Origin: Burkholderiaceae bacterium
GTDB lineage: Bacteria > Pseudomonadota > Gammaproteobacteria > Burkholderiales > Burkholderiaceae_C
Length of the DNA: 64,000 nt
NCBI GenBank assembly: GCA_016790515.1
Contig: JAEUOY010000030.1
Span: forward strand, 22,717 to 86,716
Direction of reading: 5' to 3'
The notes under the pieces are model-generated. The model did not search any database. It was given only the letters and a program-made list of their open reading frames with translations, and was not told the DNA's origin. A program made the translations under genes and the position numbers. Positions within the stretch are counted from its first letter, which is position 1, and each line of letters begins with the position of its first letter. Positions 8,978 through 19,192 of the stretch are shown here, one piece after another.

Positions 8978-9637
8978 ATGACCCGAACGGTGGCCGTCGT
9001 CGACTACGGCATGGGCAACCTGCGCTCGGTGTCGCAGGCGGTGATGCACGTGGCCGGCGGCTCGGGGCTCGAGGTCGTCGTGACCCGGCGGCCCGAACAG
9101 GTGCGCGCCGCCGAGCGCGTGGTGCTGCCGGGCCAGGGCGCGATGCGCGACTGCATGCGCGAGCTGCAGGACTCGGGGCTGAAGGAGGCAGTGCTCGAAG
9201 CCGCCGCCAGCAAGCCGCTGATGGGCGTGTGCGTGGGCATGCAGATGCTGCTGGATCACAGCGAGGAGCAGGACACGCCCGGGCTGGGCCTGATCCCCGG
9301 CCGGGTGCGGCGCTTCCAGCTCGAGGGCCTGCTGCAGCCCGACGGCAGCCGCTTCAAGGTGCCGCAGATGGGCTGGAACCAGGTCTTCGGCCAGGCCCAC
9401 GACGGCGCGCTGCACCCGCTGTGGGCCGGCGTGCCTCGGGGCAGCTGGTTCTACTTCGTGCACAGCTATTTCGCGGTGCCGTCGGACGGGCGTCACACCG
9501 CCGGCGTCACCGACTACGGCGGCCGCTTTACCTGCGCAGTGGCGCGGGATAACATTTTTGCCACCCAGTTCCACCCCGAGAAGAGTGCCGACCAGGGCCT
9601 GGCCCTGTACCGCAACTTCCTCGCCTGGAAGCCCTGA
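8978..9637 (+). CDS. hisH: imidazole glycerol phosphate synthase, glutaminase subunit HisH
   Basis: 219 aa. This class I glutamine amidotransferase feeds ammonia to HisF. The triad is visible as Cys in [12 protein letters not shown] and His/Glu in ATQFHPEKS. The N-terminus [14 protein letters not shown] and the oxyanion region VLPGQGAM are typical. hisA follows after 37 bp, while its partner hisF lies beyond the inverted PEP-CTERM gene. Confidence 0.97.
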   Translation: MTRTVAVVDYGMGNLRSVSQAVMHVAGGSGLEVVVTRRPEQVRAAERVVLPGQGAMRDCMRELQDSGLKEAVLEAAASKPLMGVCVGMQMLLDHSEEQDTPGLGLIPGRVRRFQLEGLLQPDGSRFKVPQMGWNQVFGQAHDGALHPLWAGVPRGSWFYFVHSYFAVPSDGRHTAGVTDYGGRFTCAVARDNIFATQFHPEKSADQGLALYRNFLAWKP

Positions 9638-9674
9638 GCCTCGTATCCCCCTCTCCTCCCGCGCTGCGCCGGCC

Positions 9675-10415
9675 ATGCTGCTGATTCCTGCCATCGACCT
9701 GAAAGACGGCCACTGCGTGCGCCTCGAGAAGGGCGACATGAACGTCTCGACCACCTTCGGCGATGATCCCGGCGCGATGGCGCGGCGCTGGCTGGATGCC
9801 GGCGCGCGGCGGCTGCACCTGGTCGACCTGAACGGCGCGTTCGCCGGCCGGCCGGTCAACGAGCCGGCGATCAAGGCGATCCTGCGCGAGGTGGGCGACG
9901 AGATTCCGGTGCAGCTGGGCGGCGGCATCCGCGACCTCGACACGATCGAGCGCTACCTCGACGACGGCATCAGCTACGTCATCATCGGCACCGCCGCGGT
10001 CAAGAGCCCGGGCTTCCTGAAGGACGCCTGCAGCGCCTTCGGCGGCCACATCATCGTCGGCCTCGACGCCAAGGACGGCAAGGTCGCCACCGACGGCTGG
10101 AGCAAGCTGACCGGCCACGAGGTCGTCGACCTGGCCAGGAAGTTCGAGGACTACGGCGTCGAAGGCGTGATCTACACCGACATCGGCCGCGACGGCATGC
10201 TCACCGGCATCAACATCGAGGCCACCGTCAAGCTGGCGCAGGCGCTGACGATTCCGGTGATCGCCTCGGGCGGGCTGTCCGACCTCGCCGACATCGAGCG
10301 CCTGTGCGCGGTCGAGGCCGAGGGCATAGCGGGCGTGATCTGCGGGCGCTCGATCTACACCGGCACGCTCGATTTCACCGCGGCGCAGAAGCGCGCCGAC
10401 GAACTGGCGGTCTGA
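9675..10415 (+). CDS. hisA: ProFAR isomerase HisA
   Basis: 246 aa TIM barrel. It catalyses the Amadori isomerisation of ProFAR. Catalytic acid/base candidates are Asp8 in [12 protein letters not shown] and the Asp in [12 protein letters not shown]. The two phosphate-binding half-barrel repeats, QLGGGIRD and ASGGLSD, are present. It is the last gene of the uninterrupted plus-strand part of the his operon and converges on the PEP-CTERM gene, whose stop is 34 bp away. Confidence 0.97.
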   Translation: MLLIPAIDLKDGHCVRLEKGDMNVSTTFGDDPGAMARRWLDAGARRLHLVDLNGAFAGRPVNEPAIKAILREVGDEIPVQLGGGIRDLDTIERYLDDGISYVIIGTAAVKSPGFLKDACSAFGGHIIVGLDAKDGKVATDGWSKLTGHEVVDLARKFEDYGVEGVIYTDIGRDGMLTGINIEATVKLAQALTIPVIASGGLSDLADIERLCAVEAEGIAGVICGRSIYTGTLDFTAAQKRADELAV

Positions 10416-10449
10416 GGCCGCCACGGTCCGTCGCTGCCCCGTGCGCTGA

Positions 10450-11094
10450 TCAGCAGACACGCGCGCGGCGTTTCGCCGCCCAGCCGACCAGCCCCAGGCC
10501 GGCCAGCATCAGCGCATAGGTCTCGGGTTCGGGCACCGGGGCCAGGAAGCCGCGGATCTCGCCGCCCGACTTGTAGCTGCTGTGGATGTTCAGGTAGGCC
10601 TTGCCGGCAGCGGCGCCGTTGACCAGCGCGTCGAAGGCGTTCTGGGCCTTGTGCAGGTCGTCGATCGCACCGCCGGCGTTGGCCGTGACGAAGGCTGGGT
10701 TGTAGCTGCCCAGGTCCAGCATGTCGTAGGTCTTGTCGTAGCTGCCGAACGTGACACCGGCCGGGAAGTCCAGGAACGTGGGGGTGCGCGTCGCCACGCC
10801 GACATTGCCGGCGAGGCTGGCGGCCGCGTCGCCGCCGAGTCCGGAGGTCGCGGTGCAGCAATGGATGTGCGAATTGGTCGTGTTGCCGGTCAGGCCGCTG
10901 AAGCTGACCTCGACCCGCATCTTGTAGAGGTCGACGTCGAAGGTCACCCGCGCCGATCCGGTGCCCGCCGAGTCGTTGGTCGGGAACTCGCTGGCGCCGT
11001 TCAGTGCCGCGCGGTACACGACTTCATGGGCCATCGACGGCACGGCGGTGGCGCCCAAGGCCGTGACGGCAAGCAGTGCGGTGGCAAGTCTCAT
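10450..11094 (-). CDS. CHRD-domain protein with PEP-CTERM anchor
   Basis: 214 aa from an ATG preceded by a strong AGGAGGT ribosome site. A signal peptide (about residues 1-22, ending PSMA) leads into a CHRD-type domain ([23 protein letters not shown]-like start, then [12 protein letters not shown]). The C-terminus [19 protein letters not shown] followed by AAKRRAR is a PEP-CTERM sorting signal for exosortase. The protein should be exported and processed at the membrane or linked to extracellular material. It sits inverted between hisA and hisF and has no obvious link to histidine. No exosortase is in the window. Confidence 0.9.
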   Translation of the reverse strand: MRLATALLAVTALGATAVPSMAHEVVYRAALNGASEFPTNDSAGTGSARVTFDVDLYKMRVEVSFSGLTGNTTNSHIHCCTATSGLGGDAAASLAGNVGVATRTPTFLDFPAGVTFGSYDKTYDMLDLGSYNPAFVTANAGGAIDDLHKAQNAFDALVNGAAAGKAYLNIHSSYKSGGEIRGFLAPVPEPETYALMLAGLGLVGWAAKRRARVC

Positions 11095-11230
11095 GGCGAA
11101 TACCTCCTGGATGGCGCGAAGGACGACCCTTCGACCGATGCATACGTGCGGCGCCGCGCTGAACGTCCATCCCACCGACCGACAAGCTAGGGGCAGGGAT
11201 AATCTCTATCTCTCCCGGAACTGCGCCGCC

Positions 11231-12004
11231 ATGCTCGCCAAACGCATCATCCCCTGCCTCGACGTCACCGGCGGCCGCGTCGTCAAGGGCGTGAACTTCG
11301 TCGAACTGCGCGATGCCGGCGACCCGGTCGAGATCGCCGCGCGCTACAACGAGCAGGGCGCCGACGAGCTGACTTTCCTCGACATCACCGCGACCAGCGA
11401 CGACCGCGACCTGATCCTTCACATCATCGAGGCGGTGGCCTCGCAGGTCTTCATCCCGCTGACGGTGGGTGGCGGCGTGCGCACGGTCGACGACGTGCGG
11501 CGGCTGCTCAACGCCGGCGCCGACAAGGTCAGCTTCAACTCGGCGGCGGTGGCGAACCCGCAGGTGATCCGCGACGCATCGGACAAGTACGGCGCGCAGT
11601 GCATCGTCGTGGCGATCGACGCGAAGCGCCGTGCCGTCGCCGAAGGCGAGGCGTCGGCCTGGGACGTCTACACCCATGGCGGGCGCAGGAACACGGGCTT
11701 CGACGCGGTGGCCTGGGCGCGCCGCATGGCCGAATGCGGGGCCGGCGAGATCCTGCTGACCAGCATGGACCGCGACGGCACCAGGATCGGCTTCGACCTC
11801 GAACTGACCCGCGCGGTCAGCGACGCGGTGCCGGTGCCGGTGATCGCCTCGGGCGGCGTCGGCGCGCTCGAACACCTGGCCGAAGGCATCCAGATCGGCG
11901 GCGCCGACGCGGTGCTGGCGGCCAGCATCTTCCACTACGGCGAATTCACCGTCGGCCAGGCCAAGGCGCTGCTGGCGCGGCACGGCATCGCGGTGCGGCA
12001 GTGA
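11231..12004 (+). CDS. hisF: imidazole glycerol phosphate synthase, cyclase subunit HisF
   Basis: 257 aa. The N-terminus [20 protein letters not shown] carries the catalytic Asp, and the second Asp lies in [10 protein letters not shown]. The GGGVRT and ASGGVGA phosphate loops are present. It cyclises PRFAR with ammonia from HisH to give IGP and AICAR. A GATAAT box at 11198-11203 may drive it separately from hisGDCBHA, because the inverted gene in front breaks the operon. Its stop overlaps the GTG of rsmD; hisI and hisE do not follow. Confidence 0.97.
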   Translation: MLAKRIIPCLDVTGGRVVKGVNFVELRDAGDPVEIAARYNEQGADELTFLDITATSDDRDLILHIIEAVASQVFIPLTVGGGVRTVDDVRRLLNAGADKVSFNSAAVANPQVIRDASDKYGAQCIVVAIDAKRRAVAEGEASAWDVYTHGGRRNTGFDAVAWARRMAECGAGEILLTSMDRDGTRIGFDLELTRAVSDAVPVPVIASGGVGALEHLAEGIQIGGADAVLAASIFHYGEFTVGQAKALLARHGIAVRQ

Positions 12005-12576
12005 GACCGGCGGCGCGGGGTGGGCCGCCGCGCGAGGTGCGCATCGTCGGCGGCATGCTCAAGCGCAGCAAGCTGCCGGTGGCCGACAAGCCCGGCCTGC
12101 GGCCGACGCCCGACCGGGTGCGCGAGACGCTGTTCAACTGGCTGGGCCCCGACACGCGCGGCTGGCGCTGCCTCGATGCCTTTGCCGGCAGCGGAGCGCT
12201 GGGCTTCGAGGCCGCCTCGCGCGGCGCTGCCGAGGTGCTGCTGCTCGAGCACGATCCCGAACTGGTGCGCAGCCTGCGTGCCAGCGCGCAGCGGCTGAAG
12301 ATCGCGACGCTGCGTGTCGAGGCCGCCGATGCGATCGCCTGGATGAAGCGTTGTCCGCCGCAGCGCTTCGAACTGGTGCTGCTGGACCCGCCGTTCGGCG
12401 CCGGCCTGCAGGGCGACGCGCTGGCGCTGGCCGCGCCGCTGGTCGTCGCTGGCGGTTGCCTGTACCTGGAGTCGCCGGCACCGATCACCGACACCGAGTT
12501 GCCCGAGGGCTTTGCGATGTCGCGTGCGGCCCGCGCCGGCCTGGTGCACTATCATTTGCTGCGCCGCAGCACCTGA
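12001..12576 (+). CDS. rsmD: 16S rRNA (guanine966-N2)-methyltransferase RsmD
   Basis: 191 aa from GTG 12001, overlapping hisF by 4 nt. Family features are [34 protein letters not shown], the SAM-binding [19 protein letters not shown] and the catalytic VLLDPPFG (usually N/DPPF). It methylates G966 in the small-subunit rRNA. The rsmD-coaD-ferredoxin order is common in proteobacteria. The fusion to the end of the his cluster appears to be a local arrangement. Confidence 0.93.
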   Translation: MRPAARGGPPREVRIVGGMLKRSKLPVADKPGLRPTPDRVRETLFNWLGPDTRGWRCLDAFAGSGALGFEAASRGAAEVLLLEHDPELVRSLRASAQRLKIATLRVEAADAIAWMKRCPPQRFELVLLDPPFGAGLQGDALALAAPLVVAGGCLYLESPAPITDTELPEGFAMSRAARAGLVHYHLLRRST

Positions 12577-13431
<855 letters not shown>

Positions 13432-13435
13432 TCGG

Positions 13436-13891
13436 TCAGCGCGTGCCGGTGGCCGGCGGGCTGGCCGTGCCCGGCGCCGTCCTGGCCGGCACCTTCTTGT
13501 ACTTCTGCGGCTTGGTCTTGCCGGCACTGGCCTTGGCCGCCGGCGCGCTCGCGGTGGCGGGACCGATGCCGATCGCCTGCTGGCCGGCGGCCGCGCGCTC
13601 GCGGGCGCGGCGCTCGGCAGCCAGTTGGTCGGCCAGCGCCGCATCGCGCTGCTTGACGGCCTGGGCCTCCCGGCGCTGCGCCGCGCTGCGCGCGTCGCCG
13701 GCGTCGACGGCGCTGCCGCCGGGGCAGGGCGTGCTGCTGTAGCTGCTGCCGCAGCGGTAGACCGTCGTGTTGCCCACCTGGCCCTGGGCCTGGGCCTGGG
13801 CAGACAGCGCCGCGCCCAGCAAGGCCATCGCACAGCGCAGCCCGGCATTGCGTCGGCCGGCGCCCGCTCGTCCCACGCCGGTCGCCGTCAC
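13436..13891 (-). CDS. Exported DUF4124-like protein
   Basis: 151 aa from a GTG that overlaps the pth stop (GTGA). The N-terminus is basic, followed by a hydrophobic stretch [17 protein letters not shown] with likely cleavage. The mature part begins [19 protein letters not shown], a short two-Cys motif like DUF4124 proteins, then a coiled Arg/Ala/Glu-rich helix and a disordered Ala/Pro/Lys tail. It is probably periplasmic. Function is unknown. Confidence 0.75.
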   Translation of the reverse strand: MTATGVGRAGAGRRNAGLRCAMALLGAALSAQAQAQGQVGNTTVYRCGSSYSSTPCPGGSAVDAGDARSAAQRREAQAVKQRDAALADQLAAERRARERAAAGQQAIGIGPATASAPAAKASAGKTKPQKYKKVPARTAPGTASPPATGTR

Positions 13892-14568
13892 GACGGCACC
13901 TGCCCGGCGCCGGGCGCGGCCGGGCGCTCGGCTGCAGCAGCGCCGGGTTCGGCCGGCGCAGGCGCCAGGTGCGCCGGCCGCGGCGGCTTGGGCCGCTGCG
14001 GCCCGGCGTGGATCTTCATCACCGCGCGGTCCATCGCGCCGTCGAGCATCAGCGGCAGCGCGGCCAGCGAATCGGCGATGCACTTGTCCATCGCGATCCG
14101 GTCGTCCAGCGGCGGCTTGCGCAGCACCCAGTTGGCGACCTCGTCGCGTGCGCCGGGGTGGCCGATGCCGATGCGCAGGCGCCAGAAGTCCGGACTGCCC
14201 AGGTGGGCCAGCAGGTCCTTCAGCCCATTGTGGCCGGCGGCGCCGCCGCCCTGCTTGAGCTTCATCTGGCCGGGCAGCAGGTCGAGCTCGTCGTGCACCA
14301 CCAGGATCTCGGCCGGCGCGATCTTGAAGAAGCGCGCCAGCGGCCCGGCCGAACGGCCCGACAGGTTCATGAAGGTCATCGGCCGCAGCAGCCACACCGG
14401 GCCCTGCGGCCGGTTCGCCCGTGCGACCAGGCCGTGGTAGGCGCGGTCGAAGGCGAGCCGGGCGCCCAGCTCGCGCGCCGCGGCATCGACCCACCAGAAG
14501 CCGGCGTTGTGGCGGGTGTGCTCGTATTCGGGGCCGGGGTTGCCCAGGCCGACGATCAGTCTGATCAT
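13888..14568 (-). CDS. pth: peptidyl-tRNA hydrolase Pth
   Basis: 226 aa. It frees tRNAs from stalled peptidyl-tRNAs. Active-site residues are visible: Asn/His in [20 protein letters not shown], Asn in [10 protein letters not shown], Asp in [11 protein letters not shown], and [12 protein letters not shown]. The C-terminal 35 residues are an Ala/Pro-rich extension beyond the usual length of about 190. ald is divergent from it. Confidence 0.95.
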   Translation of the reverse strand: MIRLIVGLGNPGPEYEHTRHNAGFWWVDAAARELGARLAFDRAYHGLVARANRPQGPVWLLRPMTFMNLSGRSAGPLARFFKIAPAEILVVHDELDLLPGQMKLKQGGGAAGHNGLKDLLAHLGSPDFWRLRIGIGHPGARDEVANWVLRKPPLDDRIAMDKCIADSLAALPLMLDGAMDRAVMKIHAGPQRPKPPRPAHLAPAPAEPGAAAAERPAAPGAGQVPS

Positions 14569-14704
14569 GGCCCGGATTATCCCGGCGGCGGGATCGAGGG
14601 CGTTCAGCGGCGCCACGAACGTCGTCGGGCTTTGTCCGATATCAGATCACGCCGGGCGCGCGGCTTTGCAGAATGGGCGCCGCAGCAAACCCGGGAGAGA
14701 CACC

Positions 14705-15820
14705 ATGCGCATCGCCGTGCCGAAGGAGATCAAGAACAACGAGTTCCGGGTCGGGCTGACGCCGGCCAGCGTGCGCGAGCTGGTCGCCCGCGGCCATGAG
14801 GTCTGGGTGCAGGCCGGCGCCGGCGCCGCCATCGGGCTGGGCGACGACCTGTACCGGGCCGCCGGCGCGCAGATCGCCGCCGATGCCGCTGAGGCCTTCG
14901 CCTGCGGCGAGATGATCGTCAAGGTCAAGGAACCGCAGCCGGCCGAGATCGCGATGCTGCGCGAAGGCCAGATCCTCTACACCTACCTGCACCTGGCGCC
15001 CGACCCCGCGCAGACCGCGGGCCTGATCCGCAGCGGCGCGGTGTGCATCGCCTACGAGACCGTCACCGGCGCCGGCGGCGGGCTGCCGCTGCTGGCGCCG
15101 ATGAGCGAAGTGGCCGGCCGCATGGCGGTGCAGGCCGGCGCCACGCACCTGGAGAAGAGCCACGGCGGCATGGGCGTGCTGCTCGGCGGCGTGCCCGGCG
15201 TCGCGCCGGCGCAGGTGGTGATCCTGGGCGCCGGCGTGGTCGGCACCAACGCGCTGCAGATGGCGGTCGGCCTGGGCGCGCGGGTCACGGTGATCGACCG
15301 CAACGTCGACCGGCTGCGCCAGCTCGACCTGGTGTTCGGCAACCGCATCGCCACCGAGTTCTCGACCGCCCACAACGTCGAGGCCGCGGTGCTGGCCGCC
15401 GACCTGGTGATCGGCGGCGTGCTGGTGCCCGGTGCCGCGGCACCCAGGCTGGTGACGCGGGAGATGGTGTCGCGGATGAAGCCGGGCGCGGTGGTGGTCG
15501 ACGTGGCGATCGACCAGGGCGGCTGCTTCGAGACCTCGCGCCCGACCACCCATGCCGAGCCGACCTTCGTCGTCGACGGCGTGGTGCATTACTGCGTGGC
15601 CAACATGCCCGGCGCGGTGGCGCGCACCTCGACCTTCGCGCTGAACCACGCGACCATCGGCCATGCCGTCGCGCTGGCCGACCATGGCTGGCGCGACGCG
15701 ATGCGCGCCGACCCGCACCTGCGCGCGGGCCTGAACGTCGCGCTCGGCCAGGTGACCTGCGAGCCGGTGGCGCAGGCGCATGGGCTGGCCTACGTGCCGG
15801 CCGAGCCGCTGATCGGCTGA
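14705..15820 (+). CDS. ald: alanine dehydrogenase
   Basis: 371 aa from ATG 14705, preceded by GGGAGAGA. It interconverts L-alanine and pyruvate plus ammonia with NAD. The N-terminus [20 protein letters not shown] and the substrate-binding K/H residues ([15 protein letters not shown]) are present. The Rossmann motif is [14 protein letters not shown], and the region [12 protein letters not shown] is typical. It sits between pth and rplY, which are usually neighbours, and faces rplY across a shared terminator. Confidence 0.95.
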   Translation: MRIAVPKEIKNNEFRVGLTPASVRELVARGHEVWVQAGAGAAIGLGDDLYRAAGAQIAADAAEAFACGEMIVKVKEPQPAEIAMLREGQILYTYLHLAPDPAQTAGLIRSGAVCIAYETVTGAGGGLPLLAPMSEVAGRMAVQAGATHLEKSHGGMGVLLGGVPGVAPAQVVILGAGVVGTNALQMAVGLGARVTVIDRNVDRLRQLDLVFGNRIATEFSTAHNVEAAVLAADLVIGGVLVPGAAAPRLVTREMVSRMKPGAVVVDVAIDQGGCFETSRPTTHAEPTFVVDGVVHYCVANMPGAVARTSTFALNHATIGHAVALADHGWRDAMRADPHLRAGLNVALGQVTCEPVAQAHGLAYVPAEPLIG

Positions 15821-15832
15821 TCCGGAAAGGAA

Positions 15833-15857
15833 GAAGGCCCCGCATCGCGGGGCCTTC
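15833..15857. terminator. Bidirectional hairpin terminator between ald and rplY
   Basis: A perfect 11-bp stem GAAGGCCCCGC / GCGGGGCCTTC with an ATC loop lies between the convergent ald and rplY genes. The stem ends in AAG/CTT on both sides, but the U-tract is short. It is well placed to end transcription in both directions. Confidence 0.7.
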
Positions 15858-15898
15858 GCCGTGAGACCGAGGCCCGGTCGGGCCTCGAACGCGCAGGC

Positions 15899-16540
15899 TT
15901 ACTTCTTCGGCGCCGCCTTCTTGGCCGCCACCTTCTTGGCCGGCGCCGCGGCGACGGCTTCGGCCGGCGCCGCTTCTTCCTCGACCTTCGGCGGCGTCGC
16001 CGAGACGATCACCGGGTTCAGCTTGCCGTGCTTGACGACCTTGATGCCCTCGGGCAGCGACAGGTCGGAGGCGTGCAGCGACTGGCCCTTGACCAGGCCG
16101 CTCAGGTCGACCGCGATGAACTCGGGCAGCTGGGTGGCCAGGCACTCGATCTCGACTTCGGTCGAGACATGGTTGACCAGGCACTTGTCGGTCTTGACCG
16201 CCACCGACAGCTCTTCGCCCGAGAAGTGCAGCGGCACCTTCTTGCGCAGCCGGGTCGTCTCGTCGACGCGCTGGAAGTCCACGTGCAGCACCTGCTGCTT
16301 CCACGGGTGCATCTGGAAGTCGCGCAGCAGCACCTTCTGGGTGGCGCCCTTCAGCTCCATCTCGAGGATCGAGCTGTGGAAGGCTTCCTTCTTCAGCGCG
16401 AAGTACAGCGCGTTGTGGTCGAGTTCGATCATCGCCGGCTCGCCGGCACCGAAGACGATGCCCGGCACCTTGCCGGCACTGCGCAGGCGGCGGCTCGCTC
16501 CGGTCCCCTGCAGATTGCGCTCGAAAGCGGTGAATTTCAT
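15899..16540 (-). CDS. rplY: 50S ribosomal protein L25/general stress protein Ctc
   Basis: 213 aa, the long Ctc form: an N-terminal L25 domain ([30 protein letters not shown]) that binds 5S rRNA, a C-terminal TL5-like beta domain ([20 protein letters not shown]), and a Lys/Ala-rich tail ([15 protein letters not shown]). It lies 90 bp downstream of prs on the same strand, the usual prs-rplY order. Confidence 0.96.
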   Translation of the reverse strand: MKFTAFERNLQGTGASRRLRSAGKVPGIVFGAGEPAMIELDHNALYFALKKEAFHSSILEMELKGATQKVLLRDFQMHPWKQQVLHVDFQRVDETTRLRKKVPLHFSGEELSVAVKTDKCLVNHVSTEVEIECLATQLPEFIAVDLSGLVKGQSLHASDLSLPEGIKVVKHGKLNPVIVSATPPKVEEEAAPAEAVAAAPAKKVAAKKAAPKK

Positions 16541-16630
16541 GGTGGCTCCATGTGTGGGGCCCGCGACCAGGCACCCGGGGTGAAGGCGCAAGCGGGCTGC
16601 CGGCGCCGGAAAAACGGGACTTCGGGCCGA

Positions 16631-17593
16631 TCAGAAGTTGGCGTTCTGCTCGGCGAAGAGCGAGGTGACCGATTCGCCGTCGGAGATGCGGCGGATCGTC
16701 TCGGCAAACAGGAAGGCCACCGACAGCTGGCGGATCTTCTTGCAGGCCCTGGCGGTATCGGACAGCGGGATGGTGTTGGTGACCACCACCTCGTCGAGCT
16801 GGCTGCCGGCGATGCGGTCGACCGCCGGGCCCGACAGGATCGGGTGGGTGCAGTAGGCGAACACGCGCCGGGCCCCGCGCTCCTTCAGCACCTCGGCGGC
16901 CTTGACCAGTGTGCCGGCGGTGTCGATCATGTCGTCCATCACCACGCAGTTGCGGCCGTCGATCTCGCCGATCACGTGCATCACCTCGGACACGTTGGCC
17001 TTCGGGCGGCGCTTGTCGATGATCGCCAGGTCGCAGCCCATCTGCTTGGCCAGCGCACGGGCGCGCACCACGCCGCCGACGTCGGGGCTGACGACCACCA
17101 GGTCGGGGTAGGCCTTGCTCTTCAGGTCCGACAGCAGCACCGGCGAGGCGTAGATGTTGTCGACCGGGATGTCGAAGAAGCCCTGGATCTGGTCGGCATG
17201 CAGGTCCATCGTCAGCACGCGCTCGACGCCCACCGTCTCGAGCAGGTTGGCGACGACCTTGGCCGAGATCGGCACCCGCATCGAGCGCGGCCGGCGGTCC
17301 TGCCGCGCGTAGCCGAAGTACGGGATCACCGCGGTGATGCGGCGCGCGCTGGCGCGCTTCAACGCATCGACCATGATGAGCAGTTCCATCAGGTTCTCGT
17401 TGGTCGGCGCGCAGGTGCTCTGCACCACGAACACGTCGCGGGCGCGCACGTTCTGCTGCACCTCGACGGTGACCTCGCCGTCCGAGAAGCGCCCGACGCT
17501 GGCCTTGCCGAGCTCGACCCCCAGGCTCCTGGCCATCTCCTGCGCCAGCGCGGGGTTGGAATTGCCGGTGAACAGCACGGTGTTGAACAGCAC
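16631..17593 (-). CDS. prs: ribose-phosphate pyrophosphokinase Prs
   Basis: 320 aa from a GTG start. It makes PRPP from ribose 5-phosphate and ATP and so supplies HisG and nucleotide synthesis. Motifs are [60 protein letters not shown] and the PRPP loop [19 protein letters not shown]. It is cotranscribed with rplY and lies just after tRNA-Gln. Confidence 0.96.
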   Translation of the reverse strand: MLFNTVLFTGNSNPALAQEMARSLGVELGKASVGRFSDGEVTVEVQQNVRARDVFVVQSTCAPTNENLMELLIMVDALKRASARRITAVIPYFGYARQDRRPRSMRVPISAKVVANLLETVGVERVLTMDLHADQIQGFFDIPVDNIYASPVLLSDLKSKAYPDLVVVSPDVGGVVRARALAKQMGCDLAIIDKRRPKANVSEVMHVIGEIDGRNCVVMDDMIDTAGTLVKAAEVLKERGARRVFAYCTHPILSGPAVDRIAGSQLDEVVVTNTIPLSDTARACKKIRQLSVAFLFAETIRRISDGESVTSLFAEQNANF

Positions 17594-17656
17594 GGCTCGT
17601 TCTCCGTCGGATCAGGGGTGCGGGTGGTGCGCGGGTGAGGACTTCAGGAAGAGGTT

Positions 17657-17734
17657 TGGCAGGGGAGGAAGGACTCGAACCCTCGCATGTCGGAATCAAA
17701 ATCCGATGCCTTGACCAACTTGGCGACTCCCCTA
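17657..17734 (-). tRNA. tRNA-Gln (UUG)
   Basis: On the minus strand the gene reads from TAGGGGAGTCGCCAAG to TTCCTCCCCTGCCA. It has a seven-base acceptor stem, a five-base anticodon stem TCGGA/TCCGA around the loop TTTTGAT (anticodon TTG), and a T arm GGTTCGAGTCC. CCA is encoded. Its place between ispE and prs is conserved in Burkholderiales. Confidence 0.93.
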
Positions 17735-17771
17735 CACAGGACCCGGCTCGCGCCGTGCCCCCAAAACCGTT

Positions 17772-18671
17772 TCAGCCGGGCCATTCCACCAGCGGGTGGT
17801 GATCCAGGCTGCGGCACAGCCGCCCCGTCCAGCCTGCAGGAAGCCCTGGAAGGGATTCCGCCGGCCCTGTCGCCGTCGACGGGGCATCCGTGCCGATCCT
17901 CGCGAACACCGAACTGCCCGAACCCGACATCCGGCTGTTGCCGAAGCGGGCCGCGAGCCAGGCGGCCACTTGCGTGACCGCCGCGCAACTGGCCTCTGCA
18001 GGCGGCTGCAAGTCGTTGCGGCCGTATCCCTGCGCGAGCTTCTGTTGCAACCCGGCGTCTGCGAGAAAGCCTGTGACTATAACAGCTTCGGTGTCGCGAA
18101 CCAAGAGCGGGCTGCCGAAGATCGCCGCGGTGGCGATCGCTTCGGCGGGCTTGGCCACCGCAAAGCGCTGTCCGGCCAGGCATCCGGCGGGCAGCGGGCT
18201 CAGCCGTTCGCCGATGCCCTCGACGAAGGCACTGCGGCCGCCGACGAAGAAGGGCACGTCGGCGCCCAGCGGCAGTGCGAGCTGCTGCAGCCGCTCGCGC
18301 GGCCAATGCAGGCCCCACAGCCGGTTCAGCGCCAGCAGCGTGCTGGCGGCGTCCGAGCTGCCGCCGCCCAGCCCGGCGCCCCAGGGCACGCGCTTGAGCA
18401 CCGAGATGTCGGCGCCCTGCGCCGTGCCGCTGGCCTGCTGCAACGCGCGCGCGGCGCGCAGGCTCAGGTCGTCGGCGGGCAGTGCGGGGCCGAGGTCGTG
18501 CCGCTGCAGCCGGCCGTCGCCGCGGCGCTCGAAGTGCAGCGTGTCGCACCAGTCGATCAGCACGAACACCGACTGCAGCAGGTGGTAGCCGTCGGGTCGC
18601 CTTCCGACCACGTGCAGGAACAGGTTGAGCTTGGCCGGCGCCGGCACCTCGTACAGCGCGGCCAGGCTCAT
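17772..18671 (-). CDS. ispE: 4-diphosphocytidyl-2-C-methyl-D-erythritol kinase IspE
   Basis: 299 aa. This GHMP kinase of the non-mevalonate isoprenoid pathway has the N-terminal APAKLNLFLHVVGRRPDGYH, the ATP loop VPWGAGLGGGSSDAAS and the C-terminal MSGSGSSVFA. The C-terminal end after residue 265 is loosely conserved. Its ATG overlaps the lolB stop (ATGA), so lolB and ispE are coupled. Confidence 0.96.
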   Translation of the reverse strand: MSLAALYEVPAPAKLNLFLHVVGRRPDGYHLLQSVFVLIDWCDTLHFERRGDGRLQRHDLGPALPADDLSLRAARALQQASGTAQGADISVLKRVPWGAGLGGGSSDAASTLLALNRLWGLHWPRERLQQLALPLGADVPFFVGGRSAFVEGIGERLSPLPAGCLAGQRFAVAKPAEAIATAAIFGSPLLVRDTEAVIVTGFLADAGLQQKLAQGYGRNDLQPPAEASCAAVTQVAAWLAARFGNSRMSGSGSSVFARIGTDAPSTATGPAESLPGLPAGWTGRLCRSLDHHPLVEWPG

Positions 18672-19192
18672 CCCGGGCTCTCCAGCTTCGCCCGCACGGT
18701 GATCACCGGCGGCGCGGCGCGCACCGCCTCGATCCAGCCCTCGGCCCAGCGCCCGAGGTCGACCTGCCAGCCCAGCTGGTTGAAGCCGGCCACGCCGTCG
18801 CTGCGCGCGCTGGCCGGTGCGCCGGCCCAGGCGCGGCCGCGCAGCCAGTCGAACAGCGCAGCGATCGGCACCGGCTCGCCCAGCGCCGCGGTGGCCAGTG
18901 CGTCGAGGTCGGCATGGCGGGTCTCGGTGTCGCCGATCCGCAGCCAGGCCTGGCTCGGGGACCAGCGGGCCCAGGCCGCGGTGGTGCCCAGCGGGCTGCT
19001 CAGGCGCAACTGGCCGGCGTCGGCCGAGCCGCTGAGTTCGAACGCGGCGGCCAGCGCGCGGTCGTCCTGGCCTTCGACGCGCACCGACAGGCGGCCGCTC
19101 AGCACCGCGTCGGCCGGCGCCCGGGGGGTCGCGCAGGCCGCCAACAGCAGGCCCAGCGCCGCCAGCGCCGGCCACCCGAGCGCGCGGGTCAC
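18668..19192 (-). CDS. lolB: outer-membrane lipoprotein receptor LolB
   Basis: 174 aa from a GTG that overlaps the stop of the TPR gene. A lipoprotein signal peptide ends in LLLAAC, with lipidated Cys at about residue 20. The LolB core is visible as LSGRLSVRVEG, LSSPLGTTAAWARWSP, LPI-like loop and the C-terminal GWQVDLGRW. It accepts lipoproteins from LolA and inserts them in the outer membrane. It is shorter than E. coli LolB (207 aa) but has all main parts. Confidence 0.9.
   Translation of the reverse strand: MTRALGWPALAALGLLLAACATPRAPADAVLSGRLSVRVEGQDDRALAAAFELSGSADAGQLRLSSPLGTTAAWARWSPSQAWLRIGDTETRHADLDALATAALGEPVPIAALFDWLRGRAWAGAPASARSDGVAGFNQLGWQVDLGRWAEGWIEAVRAAPPVITVRAKLESPG

Noticed and set aside
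15285-17699. An 804-codon minus-strand frame over prs, rplY and ald
   Set aside because: It is the wrong frame of rplY and prs and has no family features.
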